A stretch of DNA of 5,498 nucleotides. It comes from CAYVBJ01 sp964415185 (GTDB lineage Bacteria > Bacteroidota > Rhodothermia > Balneolales > Balneolaceae). Under the pieces are notes generated by a model that saw only the letters and a list, made by a program, of their open reading frames with translations, ran no database searches and was not told the origin of the DNA. The stretch is from positions 1 to 5,498 of the forward strand of contig CAYPZI010000169.1 of the NCBI GenBank assembly GCA_964415185.1, given 5' to 3'. The position numbers and the translations under genes were made by a program. Shown in pieces: positions 1-5,498 of the stretch. Numbering within the stretch: the stretch's first letter is position 1; every line of letters starts with the position of its first letter.

Positions 1-1420
1 GGCTCACATCCTCAAAACGCATCCCTCCCTCGCCCGAAAACATGAAGTTGGAGATCGGTTCCGAAGGAATCATATCCACAAGCCGCTCAAAATCCGTATC
101 CTGCCCGCTGATGATAGACCGTACCATATCTGGATTACTTACATCGCCGAGATAATCCAGGTTGGTGATATCCTGAACAAGGCCATTGGTTACGTAAATA
201 TCATTATGCCCGTTATGATCGTAATCAGCCATCAGAACTGCCCAGCTCCAGTCAGTAGCCTCGACGCCTGCCAGACGCCCGGTTTCTGAAAAGTCAGGTA
301 TTGAATCGGAACCGGGACCCAAATTCAATTGCAATGTATTTCTCGTTACCTGTTTATGGTATCCGAAATTGATTTTATCGGAAAATGTCTGCCAGTCCTC
401 AAAAGTTGTCACTGTTTTAAGTCGTTTATCGGATGCCGGCAACATATCCGCCACATAAATATCCGGCCAGCCATCGTTATTGATATCGGCAATATCCGAC
501 CCCATTGAAGCCGCACTTATCGAGCCGGACCGGTCATCCAAAACTTCGGTAAAGGTGCCGTCTCCATTGTTGATGTAGAGATAATCCCGTTCAAAAAAAT
601 CGTTGGCTACGTAAATATCCGGCAGGCCGTCCCTGTTTACATCGCCGACCGAGGCACTCAGTGAAAACCCGATTTCACTACCATAAATACCCGCTTCCTG
701 CGAAACATCTGTAAAGAATCCGTTGTCATTCCGGTAGAGTTTGTCTCCGCCCGTCTCATCCCGTACATCCCGCTGATTATTGCTAATCTCAAAATTCCCA
801 ATTGCCTCATCCGAATTGTTCAAGAGATACATATCCAGGTCACCGTCACCGTCATAGTCAAAAAATACGGCATGGATTCCATAGCCGGCATCATCCAGCC
901 CGTATTCGGTGGCAGATTCGGTAAATGTCATATCCCCGTTATTGATAAAGAGTTCATTCCGGCGATCATCTTCATCATATTCGCCTGAATTGACCACATA
1001 AATATCCAACAGCCCATTACCGTTAATATCAACAAAGCTGACACCTGTTGTCCACGGCCCGGATCCTTCAACCCCGGCCTGCTCCGTAATATCCTCAAAT
1101 GAAAAATCTCCCTTGTTCAGGTAAAGCTTATTTGGCTGCATATTGCCTGTGAAATAGATATCAGGCAGGGAATCGTTGTTGATATCACCAATAGCCACAC
1201 CGCCTCCATTGTAGAAATTCCGGTACCGGTAGATGTTCATCTCACGGTTGAATTCCAGTTCGTTAACGAAATCAATACCGGATGTTCCGGGTGATACGGC
1301 CTGAAATATCCTCTCCTGGTCTGTAGTCTCTTCCGAACATCCTGAAAAAGTTATCATGCCAATCACCAGAACAGGAATAAATAATAATCCGGCGGACATT
1401 GTCCTTGAAATAATCATCAT
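1..1420 (-). CDS. FG-GAP/VCBS-repeat (CRTAC1-type) surface lipoprotein, 5' part only
   Basis: The frame is open from an ATG at 1420 to the left edge, giving 473 codons plus one base with no stop, so the C-terminal part lies outside the window. Residues 9-28 form a lipoprotein signal ending in FSGC, with Cys28 as the probable lipidated residue. The phenylalanine at -3 is not the usual lipobox residue. The next residues (SEETTDQE) are acidic, as in Bacteroidota surface-export signals. Six FG-GAP calcium-loop motifs of the DxNxDGxxD type follow at 79-87, 131-139, 188-196, 260-268, 312-320 and 399-407, mostly continuing as D-I-Y-V. Such loops mark beta-propeller blades. Known relatives (CRTAC1 family) are often around 1,100 residues and may end in an ASPIC/UnbV domain; that end is not visible here. 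The role is probably extracellular binding or adhesion, but no substrate can be inferred. The start lies 7 bp after the stop of the upstream lipoprotein gene, so the two are co-transcribed. ATG-ATG is doubled, so 1420 or 1417 is possible; there is no Shine-Dalgarno sequence. Confidence 0.88.
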   Translation of the reverse strand, partial: MMIISRTMSAGLLFIPVLVIGMITFSGCSEETTDQERIFQAVSPGTSGIDFVNELEFNREMNIYRYRNFYNGGGVAIGDINNDSLPDIYFTGNMQPNKLYLNKGDFSFEDITEQAGVEGSGPWTTGVSFVDINGNGLLDIYVVNSGEYDEDDRRNELFINNGDMTFTESATEYGLDDAGYGIHAVFFDYDGDGDLDMYLLNNSDEAIGNFEISNNQRDVRDETGGDKLYRNDNGFFTDVSQEAGIYGSEIGFSLSASVGDVNRDGLPDIYVANDFFERDYLYINNGDGTFTEVLDDRSGSISAASMGSDIADINNDGWPDIYVADMLPASDKRLKTVTTFEDWQTFSDKINFGYHKQVTRNTLQLNLGPGSDSIPDFSETGRLAGVEATDWSWAVLMADYDHNGHNDIYVTNGLVQDITNLDYLGDVSNPDMVRSIISGQDTDFERLVDMIPSEPISNFMFSGEGGMRFEDVS

Positions 1421-1427
1421 TTACGAA

Positions 1428-1988
1428 TTAATTGGAGGAGAATTCATCCGGGGCTAACAGGTCAAGAAACTCAACCCTGGCAATAGCTTCATCTTTTTTA
1501 TAGATGGCTATTCTGCGGTTTGAATTCACATTGATCCAGGCCTCCTTGCCATTTTCAGGATGTTCCATCTTGATAAATTCGCCTTCATACTTATCCCTGT
1601 AAACGTCAACCAGGTCTGCCATCAGCGTATCCGACTGGAGTTCTTCATTCCAGGGAGCCCATCCGTCATATTGATACTCGACAGGCATCTTGTAAATCCT
1701 GTTGTTTCTGAATTCGGGAAAAAACCGCATGCTTGCCTTATGCTTGAGATAATCTGGTTTGAATTCAACATCTGTCCCACCGGTGATAACCTCTTTCTGG
1801 TTCAGTTCCCAACTGTAATCGAAGAATTGCTTTCTGTCCATTCCGAAACTGTATCCCAGGAAGAGCGAATCGGACCTGGCCTCCTTTTTACTCTCTTCTT
1901 CTACAATTTGTTCATAAGTTGATTTCTCTTCGCATGCAATAAAAAAAGCTGAAATTAACAGTATAAATGGGATCAATATTTTCATCAT
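1428..1988 (-). CDS. Lipoprotein of unknown function, 186 aa
   Basis: I do not recognise a named family. Residues 1-19 are a lipoprotein signal: a lysine at position 3, a hydrophobic core (ILIPFILLISAFF) and a lipobox-like FIAC with Cys19. The mature protein starts with a charged, probably helical linker at about 20-40, rich in Glu and Lys (EEKSTYEQIVEEESKKE), which fits anchoring in the outer membrane, possibly facing outward. The rest (about 41-180) looks like one small soluble alpha/beta domain. It begins with a GYSFGMDRKQFFD segment and has an aromatic stretch (EYQYDGWAPWNEEL) at about 104-117. No catalytic motif is evident and there are no cysteines after Cys19. It is the first gene of a two-gene unit with the FG-GAP lipoprotein, which starts 7 bp after its stop, so it may be a partner or accessory of that protein (inference). 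The start is a doubled ATG at 1988/1985. No Shine-Dalgarno sequence is visible. The coding call is strong because signal, length and operon spacing all agree. Confidence 0.85.
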   Translation of the reverse strand: MMKILIPFILLISAFFIACEEKSTYEQIVEEESKKEARSDSLFLGYSFGMDRKQFFDYSWELNQKEVITGGTDVEFKPDYLKHKASMRFFPEFRNNRIYKMPVEYQYDGWAPWNEELQSDTLMADLVDVYRDKYEGEFIKMEHPENGKEAWINVNSNRRIAIYKKDEAIARVEFLDLLAPDEFSSN

Positions 1989-2115
1989 CAGACAATATGG
2001 AGTAACTTGAATTTTTGTTTTGGTAAAATTAAGGTTTTCCCGGTCAATTTAAACGAATATTTCAGTTAGTTGTTTTTTGCTGATATAGCCAAAAATAAAG
2101 TTCGAGACAATTCGG

Positions 2116-2203
2116 TTCACGCAGCGAACGCAGGGAAGACGCAGTGGGCGCATTTTTTCTCTGCGTGCCCTGCGATCTTTTCTCGCCGCGAACCCTGCGT
2201 GAA
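2116..2203. repeat. Intergenic nested palindrome, element A
   Basis: This GC-rich block sits in otherwise AT-rich spacer between two divergent genes. Three perfect stems nest inside each other: TTCACGCAG (2116-2124) with CTGCGTGAA (2195-2203), CGCAGGG (2129-2135) with CCCTGCG (2168-2174), and ACGCAG (2139-2144) with CTGCGT (2161-2166). The two inner stems are separated by only 3 nt on one side and 1 nt on the other, and the loop is 16 nt with a run of six T. GC-rich dispersed repeats rich in CGCAG/CTGCG words are common between genes in many environmental bacteria, so this is probably one copy of a non-coding palindromic family. I see no transposase and no clear target duplication at the ends. 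It resembles element B at 2741-2826 in size, terminal TTCACGC/GCGTGAA and right flank. Confidence 0.75.
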
Positions 2204-2227
2204 ATTTTAAAGGCTTGAATTAATCAC

Positions 2228-2258
2228 TTTTGAAATTTTGTATTTAAGAGTATATTGA
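2228..2258 (+). promoter_or_regulatory. Possible Bacteroidota-type promoter of the small secreted protein gene
   Basis: A TTTTG at 2228-2232 (-33-like) is followed, after an 18-nt gap from its TTG, by TATATTGA at 2251-2258. The latter is close to the Bacteroidota -7 consensus TAnnTTTG but lacks one T. The predicted transcript would start near 2264, leaving a leader of about 18-30 nt before the start codon. The surrounding DNA is very AT-rich, so chance matches are likely. Confidence 0.3.
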
Positions 2259-2281
2259 ATTAATTAGAGATAAGTTAATAA

Positions 2282-2653
2282 ATGGCAACTTTCATGAAAT
2301 TAATTACAATCACTTTAATCATGTTGGCTTTAATGGTTTCCGGGGCCAATGCTCAGCTATCGGAGAGGCCGGATTCAATAAAAATCATCTCACAAACCGG
2401 TTTGATGCAGCTCTCAAAGTACCGGGATTATTCGTTCACTTCTGAAGAATTTAAATCGATTGATAACCTTAACAACTGGAAAATGAGAGTTGCTCTCGAT
2501 ATTCTCGATATAGGAAATGATATTTTAAATAGTAATTTGGGAATTCACACAGATCCTTTCCTGAGGCCTGAATCCGTTTCCTCATACATTTTTAATTACC
2601 GGAAATACAGGCTGCTTGGAGGCATTCCGGTTCAACACAGGATACATAAATAA
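2282..2653 (+). CDS. Small secreted protein of unknown function, 123 aa
   Basis: No family is recognised. The protein has a clear Sec signal peptide: a lysine at position 6, a hydrophobic core (about 7-19) and an ANA-Q cleavage site after residue 24, so it is probably cut by signal peptidase I and released to the periplasm or outside. The mature part has about 99 residues, no cysteine, no repeat and no second membrane segment. It looks partly helical at about 54-85 and ends in a basic, aromatic tail (NYRKYRLLGG...HRIHK). A second ATG at 2294 (Met5) would give a more compact signal peptide, MKLITITLI, and is an equally good start; neither has a Shine-Dalgarno sequence. It is a single-gene unit: the gene to the left points away and the gene to the right converges on it. 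Palindromic elements A and B lie on either side. Its codons are more AT-rich than those of its larger neighbours. It could be lineage-specific or the remnant of a longer gene; the signal peptide supports it being real. Confidence 0.7.
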   Translation: MATFMKLITITLIMLALMVSGANAQLSERPDSIKIISQTGLMQLSKYRDYSFTSEEFKSIDNLNNWKMRVALDILDIGNDILNSNLGIHTDPFLRPESVSSYIFNYRKYRLLGGIPVQHRIHK

Positions 2654-2740
2654 TCTCAATTCCGTCGTAAGATAATTCAATCGATCATTTATATTTCTGC
2701 CCTGCTTATAATGTAAAATACTGAAATATTACCGGCAGGG

Positions 2741-2826
2741 ATTTCACGCGAAGGTCGCCATGACCCGCAAAGAACGCAAACAACATCGCGGCCTTCGCGA
2801 AAAACTTTGCGTACTCCGCGTGAAAT
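2741..2826. repeat. Intergenic palindrome, element B
   Basis: The element is bounded by a perfect 10-bp inverted repeat, ATTTCACGCG (2741-2750) and CGCGTGAAAT (2817-2826). Inside are CGCGAAGG (2747-2754) with CCTTCGCG (2792-2799), and CGCAAAG (2766-2772) with CTTTGCG (2805-2811). These two inner pairs interleave and the first overlaps the outer arm, so alternative foldings compete rather than form one simple hairpin. It lies between convergent genes, 87 bp after the stop of the small secreted gene and 24 bp after the stop of the outer-membrane protein gene. That position would suit a barrier to read-through from both sides, but no T-run follows the stem on either strand, so it is not a classical terminator. 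No transposase or clear target duplication is seen. Confidence 0.75.
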
Positions 2827-2850
2827 CAAAAGGGCTAATATCTACTATCA

Positions 2851-5376
2851 TCAAAAAACCAGGATAAACCCAACCTTCTCCCCCTGGTTACCCGAAACCC
2901 TCACTCCGCCTTCAATTTTAAACATGCCAAATATTTGAGTAAGCGCAAACCCGATTTCAATTTGTTCGCTCATCTCATCCGTCCAGGGCGTGACAGGCGA
3001 TAAACTGCTTTCGGCATGTGTAAACCCGAATGCCGTGTGTAAGCGAAGCTGAATCCCGCTCTGCCTGATGACTTTAAAAGGAAACAGCCTTGCAAATGAC
3101 GATCCCATCAGGTAATCAAGTCGTGCAACGGAAACACGGTTCCCAACCGCTTCATTGAATTCCAGGGTTACAAACGGCCTGCGGCGTGTAAAGGCATCCA
3201 CCATAAACCCGTTTTTTCCAAACTGGAACTGCCCCGGCAGAGGATTATTTGAGCCACCAAAATGAAACTCCGGCACCAGGTATTGCGAAGCAAAAACAGG
3301 CACTCTTATCCCAAAAGAACTTCGATACTTGAGAAATTTAAACGTTTCATCATTTGAACCGAATTGAGGATCACTCCAGTAAACAAGCTGGTCGGTAAAC
3401 CAACCCACTTTTCTCACATCATAATCCCGGTAGACACCAATTCTTTGAAACTGGCGGTTATCATAATGAAAATGAAATTCAAATCCGGCAAGCTCACCTT
3501 CTGTAAAACCTTCAAGTCCGTCGGGCCCAACCGGCCCATCGGGAGTGATTCCGGTATTCGGATTCAGGTTGAAATCAATCACATCATTGTCCGCTCCCAC
3601 TTCAAAATTTTTAAACCATGAAAACGGAGCCACAACCGGCAAAAAGCGGTGATCTTCCCTCAAAAAGTTAACCCGGAAGAAGAAATCATTCTGGAACCTG
3701 TAGCGCAGCCCGCCGCGAAATCCTTCCCGCTCAAAATAATTGTGGATATCAATGCCCGTTGTACCGACAATCAGTGAGTTTCTGAGTATATCAATATTCA
3801 GGGGATTGTTGTTGTACTGGCGATCGCCGAACTGAATGGCAAGCCTTTTATACACACCTCCCTCCACAGCCAGCTTATTACCCGGCAGGAACTGCATCAT
3901 CTCGGCGTAGTAGCGCCAATCCTGTGCATCCGAATCGGTGGCATAGCCTACCGATCCCTTGTACATAAAATTTTCATGAATAGACGGAGTACGTAGTCCG
4001 ATGCCTACATAATTTCCCTCCACCCTGTTAATCCTGTAAAAATCGGATACATTGGTGGCATAGAATCTTTGGAGAAAAAATGGCGCTTCGAAATAAGCTC
4101 TGAAGAACGCCATACCGGTGTTAACAGCACCTCTTTCTTCTTTATATTCCTGCGCGTCTTTAAGTGCCGCCTTTTCTTCATCACCGGCCAGGTTCAGGGC
4201 TTCATCCCAAAACTTCTGGTTCCGGTTGCCTGCATTATCGGCAACAATTAAACCCGATAACGGTATTTCTATCTTTTTCAGCTCATCCGTGTTGATTTCA
4301 TAATCACTGTAATTCCAGTTATCGACATAAATCCAGTTTTCCTTGAATCCGATGATGCCGATCCTGGCTTCAATTCTTGTTTTTACAGGAAGCCAGTATT
4401 TGTCAATTTTTTCAAAGCGCTGAAAATAACTAAAGTCGCTCATCGAGTAGAGGCCTGCAAATACCTCTCCCGCCTCGTTCAGTTTCAGGTTCATGCCGAT
4501 CACGCCGTCAGCATCATCATTAATATAAACTGATCCCTCAAACAGTGGTACGCGGTTGGTTTTGGGTGTAATCATCAGCTCGGTGGTGCCTTCCGGCCAG
4601 GTGGAATCGGCGGGCTGATCTTCCAGTTCATAAAAATTCCCGGCATTGGGTGAGATAGGGCCAACCACGGTTACAACTTCGGAAAAAATATTGAGCTGAA
4701 CCTTTGGACTGCTCATTTCCAGAGGTTCACCGTTGGTAGCAAAAATGTCATAATTTGCAAAGTAGTTATCTGAAGCCCTTCTGCCGAGAACCTCTTCTGC
4801 ATAGCGGTTCGGGATTTTGAAAAGCTGGCGCACAAATCTCTCGGCGTAGGCAACAGCTTCGGATGTATCACCGGGCGCTTCGTCCAGGCTTTTTCTCGTC
4901 TCGTAAATAATTGCAAGCTTGTGAATCTCAGCCTGGTAGTTCTTAAGATCAGCACGCCTCTCTTCCCTGATATCGGACAATTCCTTCATTCTCCGCTCGA
5001 GCCTGTCGGAGCGGACGATAACCTCTTTTCCCTCAACAAACGTGGGTGTAAGTTCAAAATCGACACTTGTAAAATCTTCGGCTTCAACCGTTATCTCCAC
5101 GGTATCAGGGACAAAACCGATGAATGAGGCAACAATCGAATAGGTGCCGGGGTCAATATTCAGTGAATACCTTCCATTTTCATTGGTACTCGTGCCCTTT
5201 CCTGTTCCTGCTATTATAATATTAGCCCCGGGCAGAGATTTACCGGCATCGGCATCAATTACCCTGCCGGTAATACCGCTCGCTGAATTTTGGGCGGTAA
5301 TAACTCCGGGAGTAATAATTGCAATCAGAAAAGAAAAAAGCTGAATAATAAAAAGTGCTCGAAAAAAAATATGCAT
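2851..5376 (-). CDS. Outer-membrane protein: carboxypeptidase-regulatory-like domain plus DUF5686-type barrel
   Basis: The ATG at 5376 is preferred and gives 841 residues. The frame could be extended to a TTG at 5424 (16 more residues), but that would place non-signal sequence ahead of the signal peptide. With the ATG start, residues 1-28 are a Sec signal (MHIFFRALFIIQLFSF...) cut after ITA, before QNS. Residues about 33-117 form a carboxypeptidase-regulatory-like beta-sandwich (GITGRVIDADAG, LPGANIIIAG, ENGRYSLNI, VASFIGF). A charged helical stretch (about 122-165) leads to a DUF5686-like region with typical wording (VPLFEGSVYINDD, MNLKLNEAG, FEKIDKYWLPVKTRIEA) at about 275-340. From about 420 to the end, alternating aromatic strands suggest an outer-membrane beta-barrel, ending in the terminal Phe usual for such proteins. 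Length (about 800-900) fits the family. The function of DUF5686 proteins is not established; this is not a peptidase, since the regulatory domain alone is present. No partner gene is adjacent on the same strand. The upstream 122 bp are AT-rich and hold no clear Bacteroidota promoter. Confidence 0.88.
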   Translation of the reverse strand: MHIFFRALFIIQLFSFLIAIITPGVITAQNSASGITGRVIDADAGKSLPGANIIIAGTGKGTSTNENGRYSLNIDPGTYSIVASFIGFVPDTVEITVEAEDFTSVDFELTPTFVEGKEVIVRSDRLERRMKELSDIREERRADLKNYQAEIHKLAIIYETRKSLDEAPGDTSEAVAYAERFVRQLFKIPNRYAEEVLGRRASDNYFANYDIFATNGEPLEMSSPKVQLNIFSEVVTVVGPISPNAGNFYELEDQPADSTWPEGTTELMITPKTNRVPLFEGSVYINDDADGVIGMNLKLNEAGEVFAGLYSMSDFSYFQRFEKIDKYWLPVKTRIEARIGIIGFKENWIYVDNWNYSDYEINTDELKKIEIPLSGLIVADNAGNRNQKFWDEALNLAGDEEKAALKDAQEYKEERGAVNTGMAFFRAYFEAPFFLQRFYATNVSDFYRINRVEGNYVGIGLRTPSIHENFMYKGSVGYATDSDAQDWRYYAEMMQFLPGNKLAVEGGVYKRLAIQFGDRQYNNNPLNIDILRNSLIVGTTGIDIHNYFEREGFRGGLRYRFQNDFFFRVNFLREDHRFLPVVAPFSWFKNFEVGADNDVIDFNLNPNTGITPDGPVGPDGLEGFTEGELAGFEFHFHYDNRQFQRIGVYRDYDVRKVGWFTDQLVYWSDPQFGSNDETFKFLKYRSSFGIRVPVFASQYLVPEFHFGGSNNPLPGQFQFGKNGFMVDAFTRRRPFVTLEFNEAVGNRVSVARLDYLMGSSFARLFPFKVIRQSGIQLRLHTAFGFTHAESSLSPVTPWTDEMSEQIEIGFALTQIFGMFKIEGGVRVSGNQGEKVGFILVF

Positions 5377-5498
5377 CAAAGTGGGCGTCTGTAAATAGGT
5401 CAGAATACTTTTAAGTGTAAACAATAGGTTTTCAGCAATGAAAAATAGGCTTTATTTAATATAAAAGTTGTAACAAAAGTGATAAACTTTAGTTCCGC
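5377..5498. other. AT-rich upstream region of the outer-membrane protein gene
   Basis: This 122-bp stretch to the right edge shows no convincing gene. It includes the possible TTG-initiated extension (5377-5424) of the outer-membrane protein. On the minus strand a TTTACA (5416-5421) is 18 nt from a TATTTA (5392-5397), which resembles a sigma70 promoter but would leave a leader of only about 10 nt. No palindrome or operator stands out. Confidence 0.4.

Noticed and set aside
1560..1922. Open frame of 120 codons on the plus strand
   Set aside because: It lies entirely antisense to the unknown lipoprotein gene, whose signal peptide and operon spacing show that it is the real gene; the plus-strand product has no export signal or domain.
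2024..2047. Possible promoter for the two-lipoprotein operon: TTG at 2045-2047 and TAATTTTA at 2024-2031 on the minus strand
   Set aside because: The gap between them is only 13 nt, shorter than the usual Bacteroidota spacing, and the last base of the -7 box does not match. The promoter is probably in this region but cannot be placed.
2697..2740. Possible terminator after the small secreted gene: CCCTGC (2700-2705) with GCAGGG (2735-2740)
   Set aside because: The loop would be 29 nt and no T-run follows, so an intrinsic terminator is not supported.
2741..2826. CRISPR array or tRNA-like structure in element B
   Set aside because: There is no direct-repeat/spacer periodicity and no cloverleaf; the symmetry is purely inverted.
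3364..3621. Plus-strand frame of 85 codons
   Set aside because: It is antisense to the barrel region of the outer-membrane protein and has no recognisable features.
4069..4303. Two overlapping plus-strand frames of about 60 codons
   Set aside because: Both are shadows of the outer-membrane protein gene; their low-complexity Ser/Phe content reflects the opposite strand.
4713..5344. Further short frames on either strand (4713-4955 minus, 4921-5127 plus, 5144-5344 plus)
   Set aside because: All lie within the outer-membrane protein gene, whose frame is continuous and carries recognisable domains across this stretch.

Overview
The window looks like chromosomal DNA from a member of the Bacteroidota/Balneolota/Rhodothermota group (FCB bacteria). 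The signs are a carboxypeptidase-regulatory-domain plus DUF5686-type outer-membrane protein, a CRTAC1/FG-GAP-type lipoprotein, lipoprotein cysteines followed by acidic residues, and start codons with no Shine-Dalgarno sequence. The exact genus cannot be read from the sequence; the protein style suggests Balneolaceae or a relative, which is inference.

Layout from left to right. (1) Positions 1-1420, minus strand: the first 473 residues of a large FG-GAP/VCBS-repeat lipoprotein that continues past the left edge. (2) Positions 1428-1988, minus strand: a 186-residue lipoprotein of unknown function, 7 bp upstream of gene 1 and almost certainly in the same operon. (3) Positions 1989-2281: a divergent intergenic region holding an ~88-bp GC-rich nested palindrome (element A) and a possible promoter for the next gene. 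(4) Positions 2282-2653, plus strand: a small secreted protein of unknown function. (5) Positions 2654-2850: a convergent intergenic region with a second palindrome of the same general type (element B, ~86 bp). (6) Positions 2851-5376, minus strand: an 841-residue outer-membrane protein with a signal peptide, a carboxypeptidase-regulatory-like domain, a DUF5686-like region and a C-terminal beta-barrel. (7) Positions 5377-5498: its AT-rich upstream region.

All four proteins carry export signals, so the window is a cell-envelope and surface neighbourhood, but nothing shows that they act in one pathway. Genes 2 and 1 form an operon. Gene 3 stands alone between two palindromic repeats. Gene 4 is transcribed toward gene 3 and probably separately from the operon. 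I see no RNA gene, CRISPR array, transposase, phage gene or defence system. The least explained items are the palindrome pair around gene 3 and the unknown lipoprotein coupled to the FG-GAP protein.
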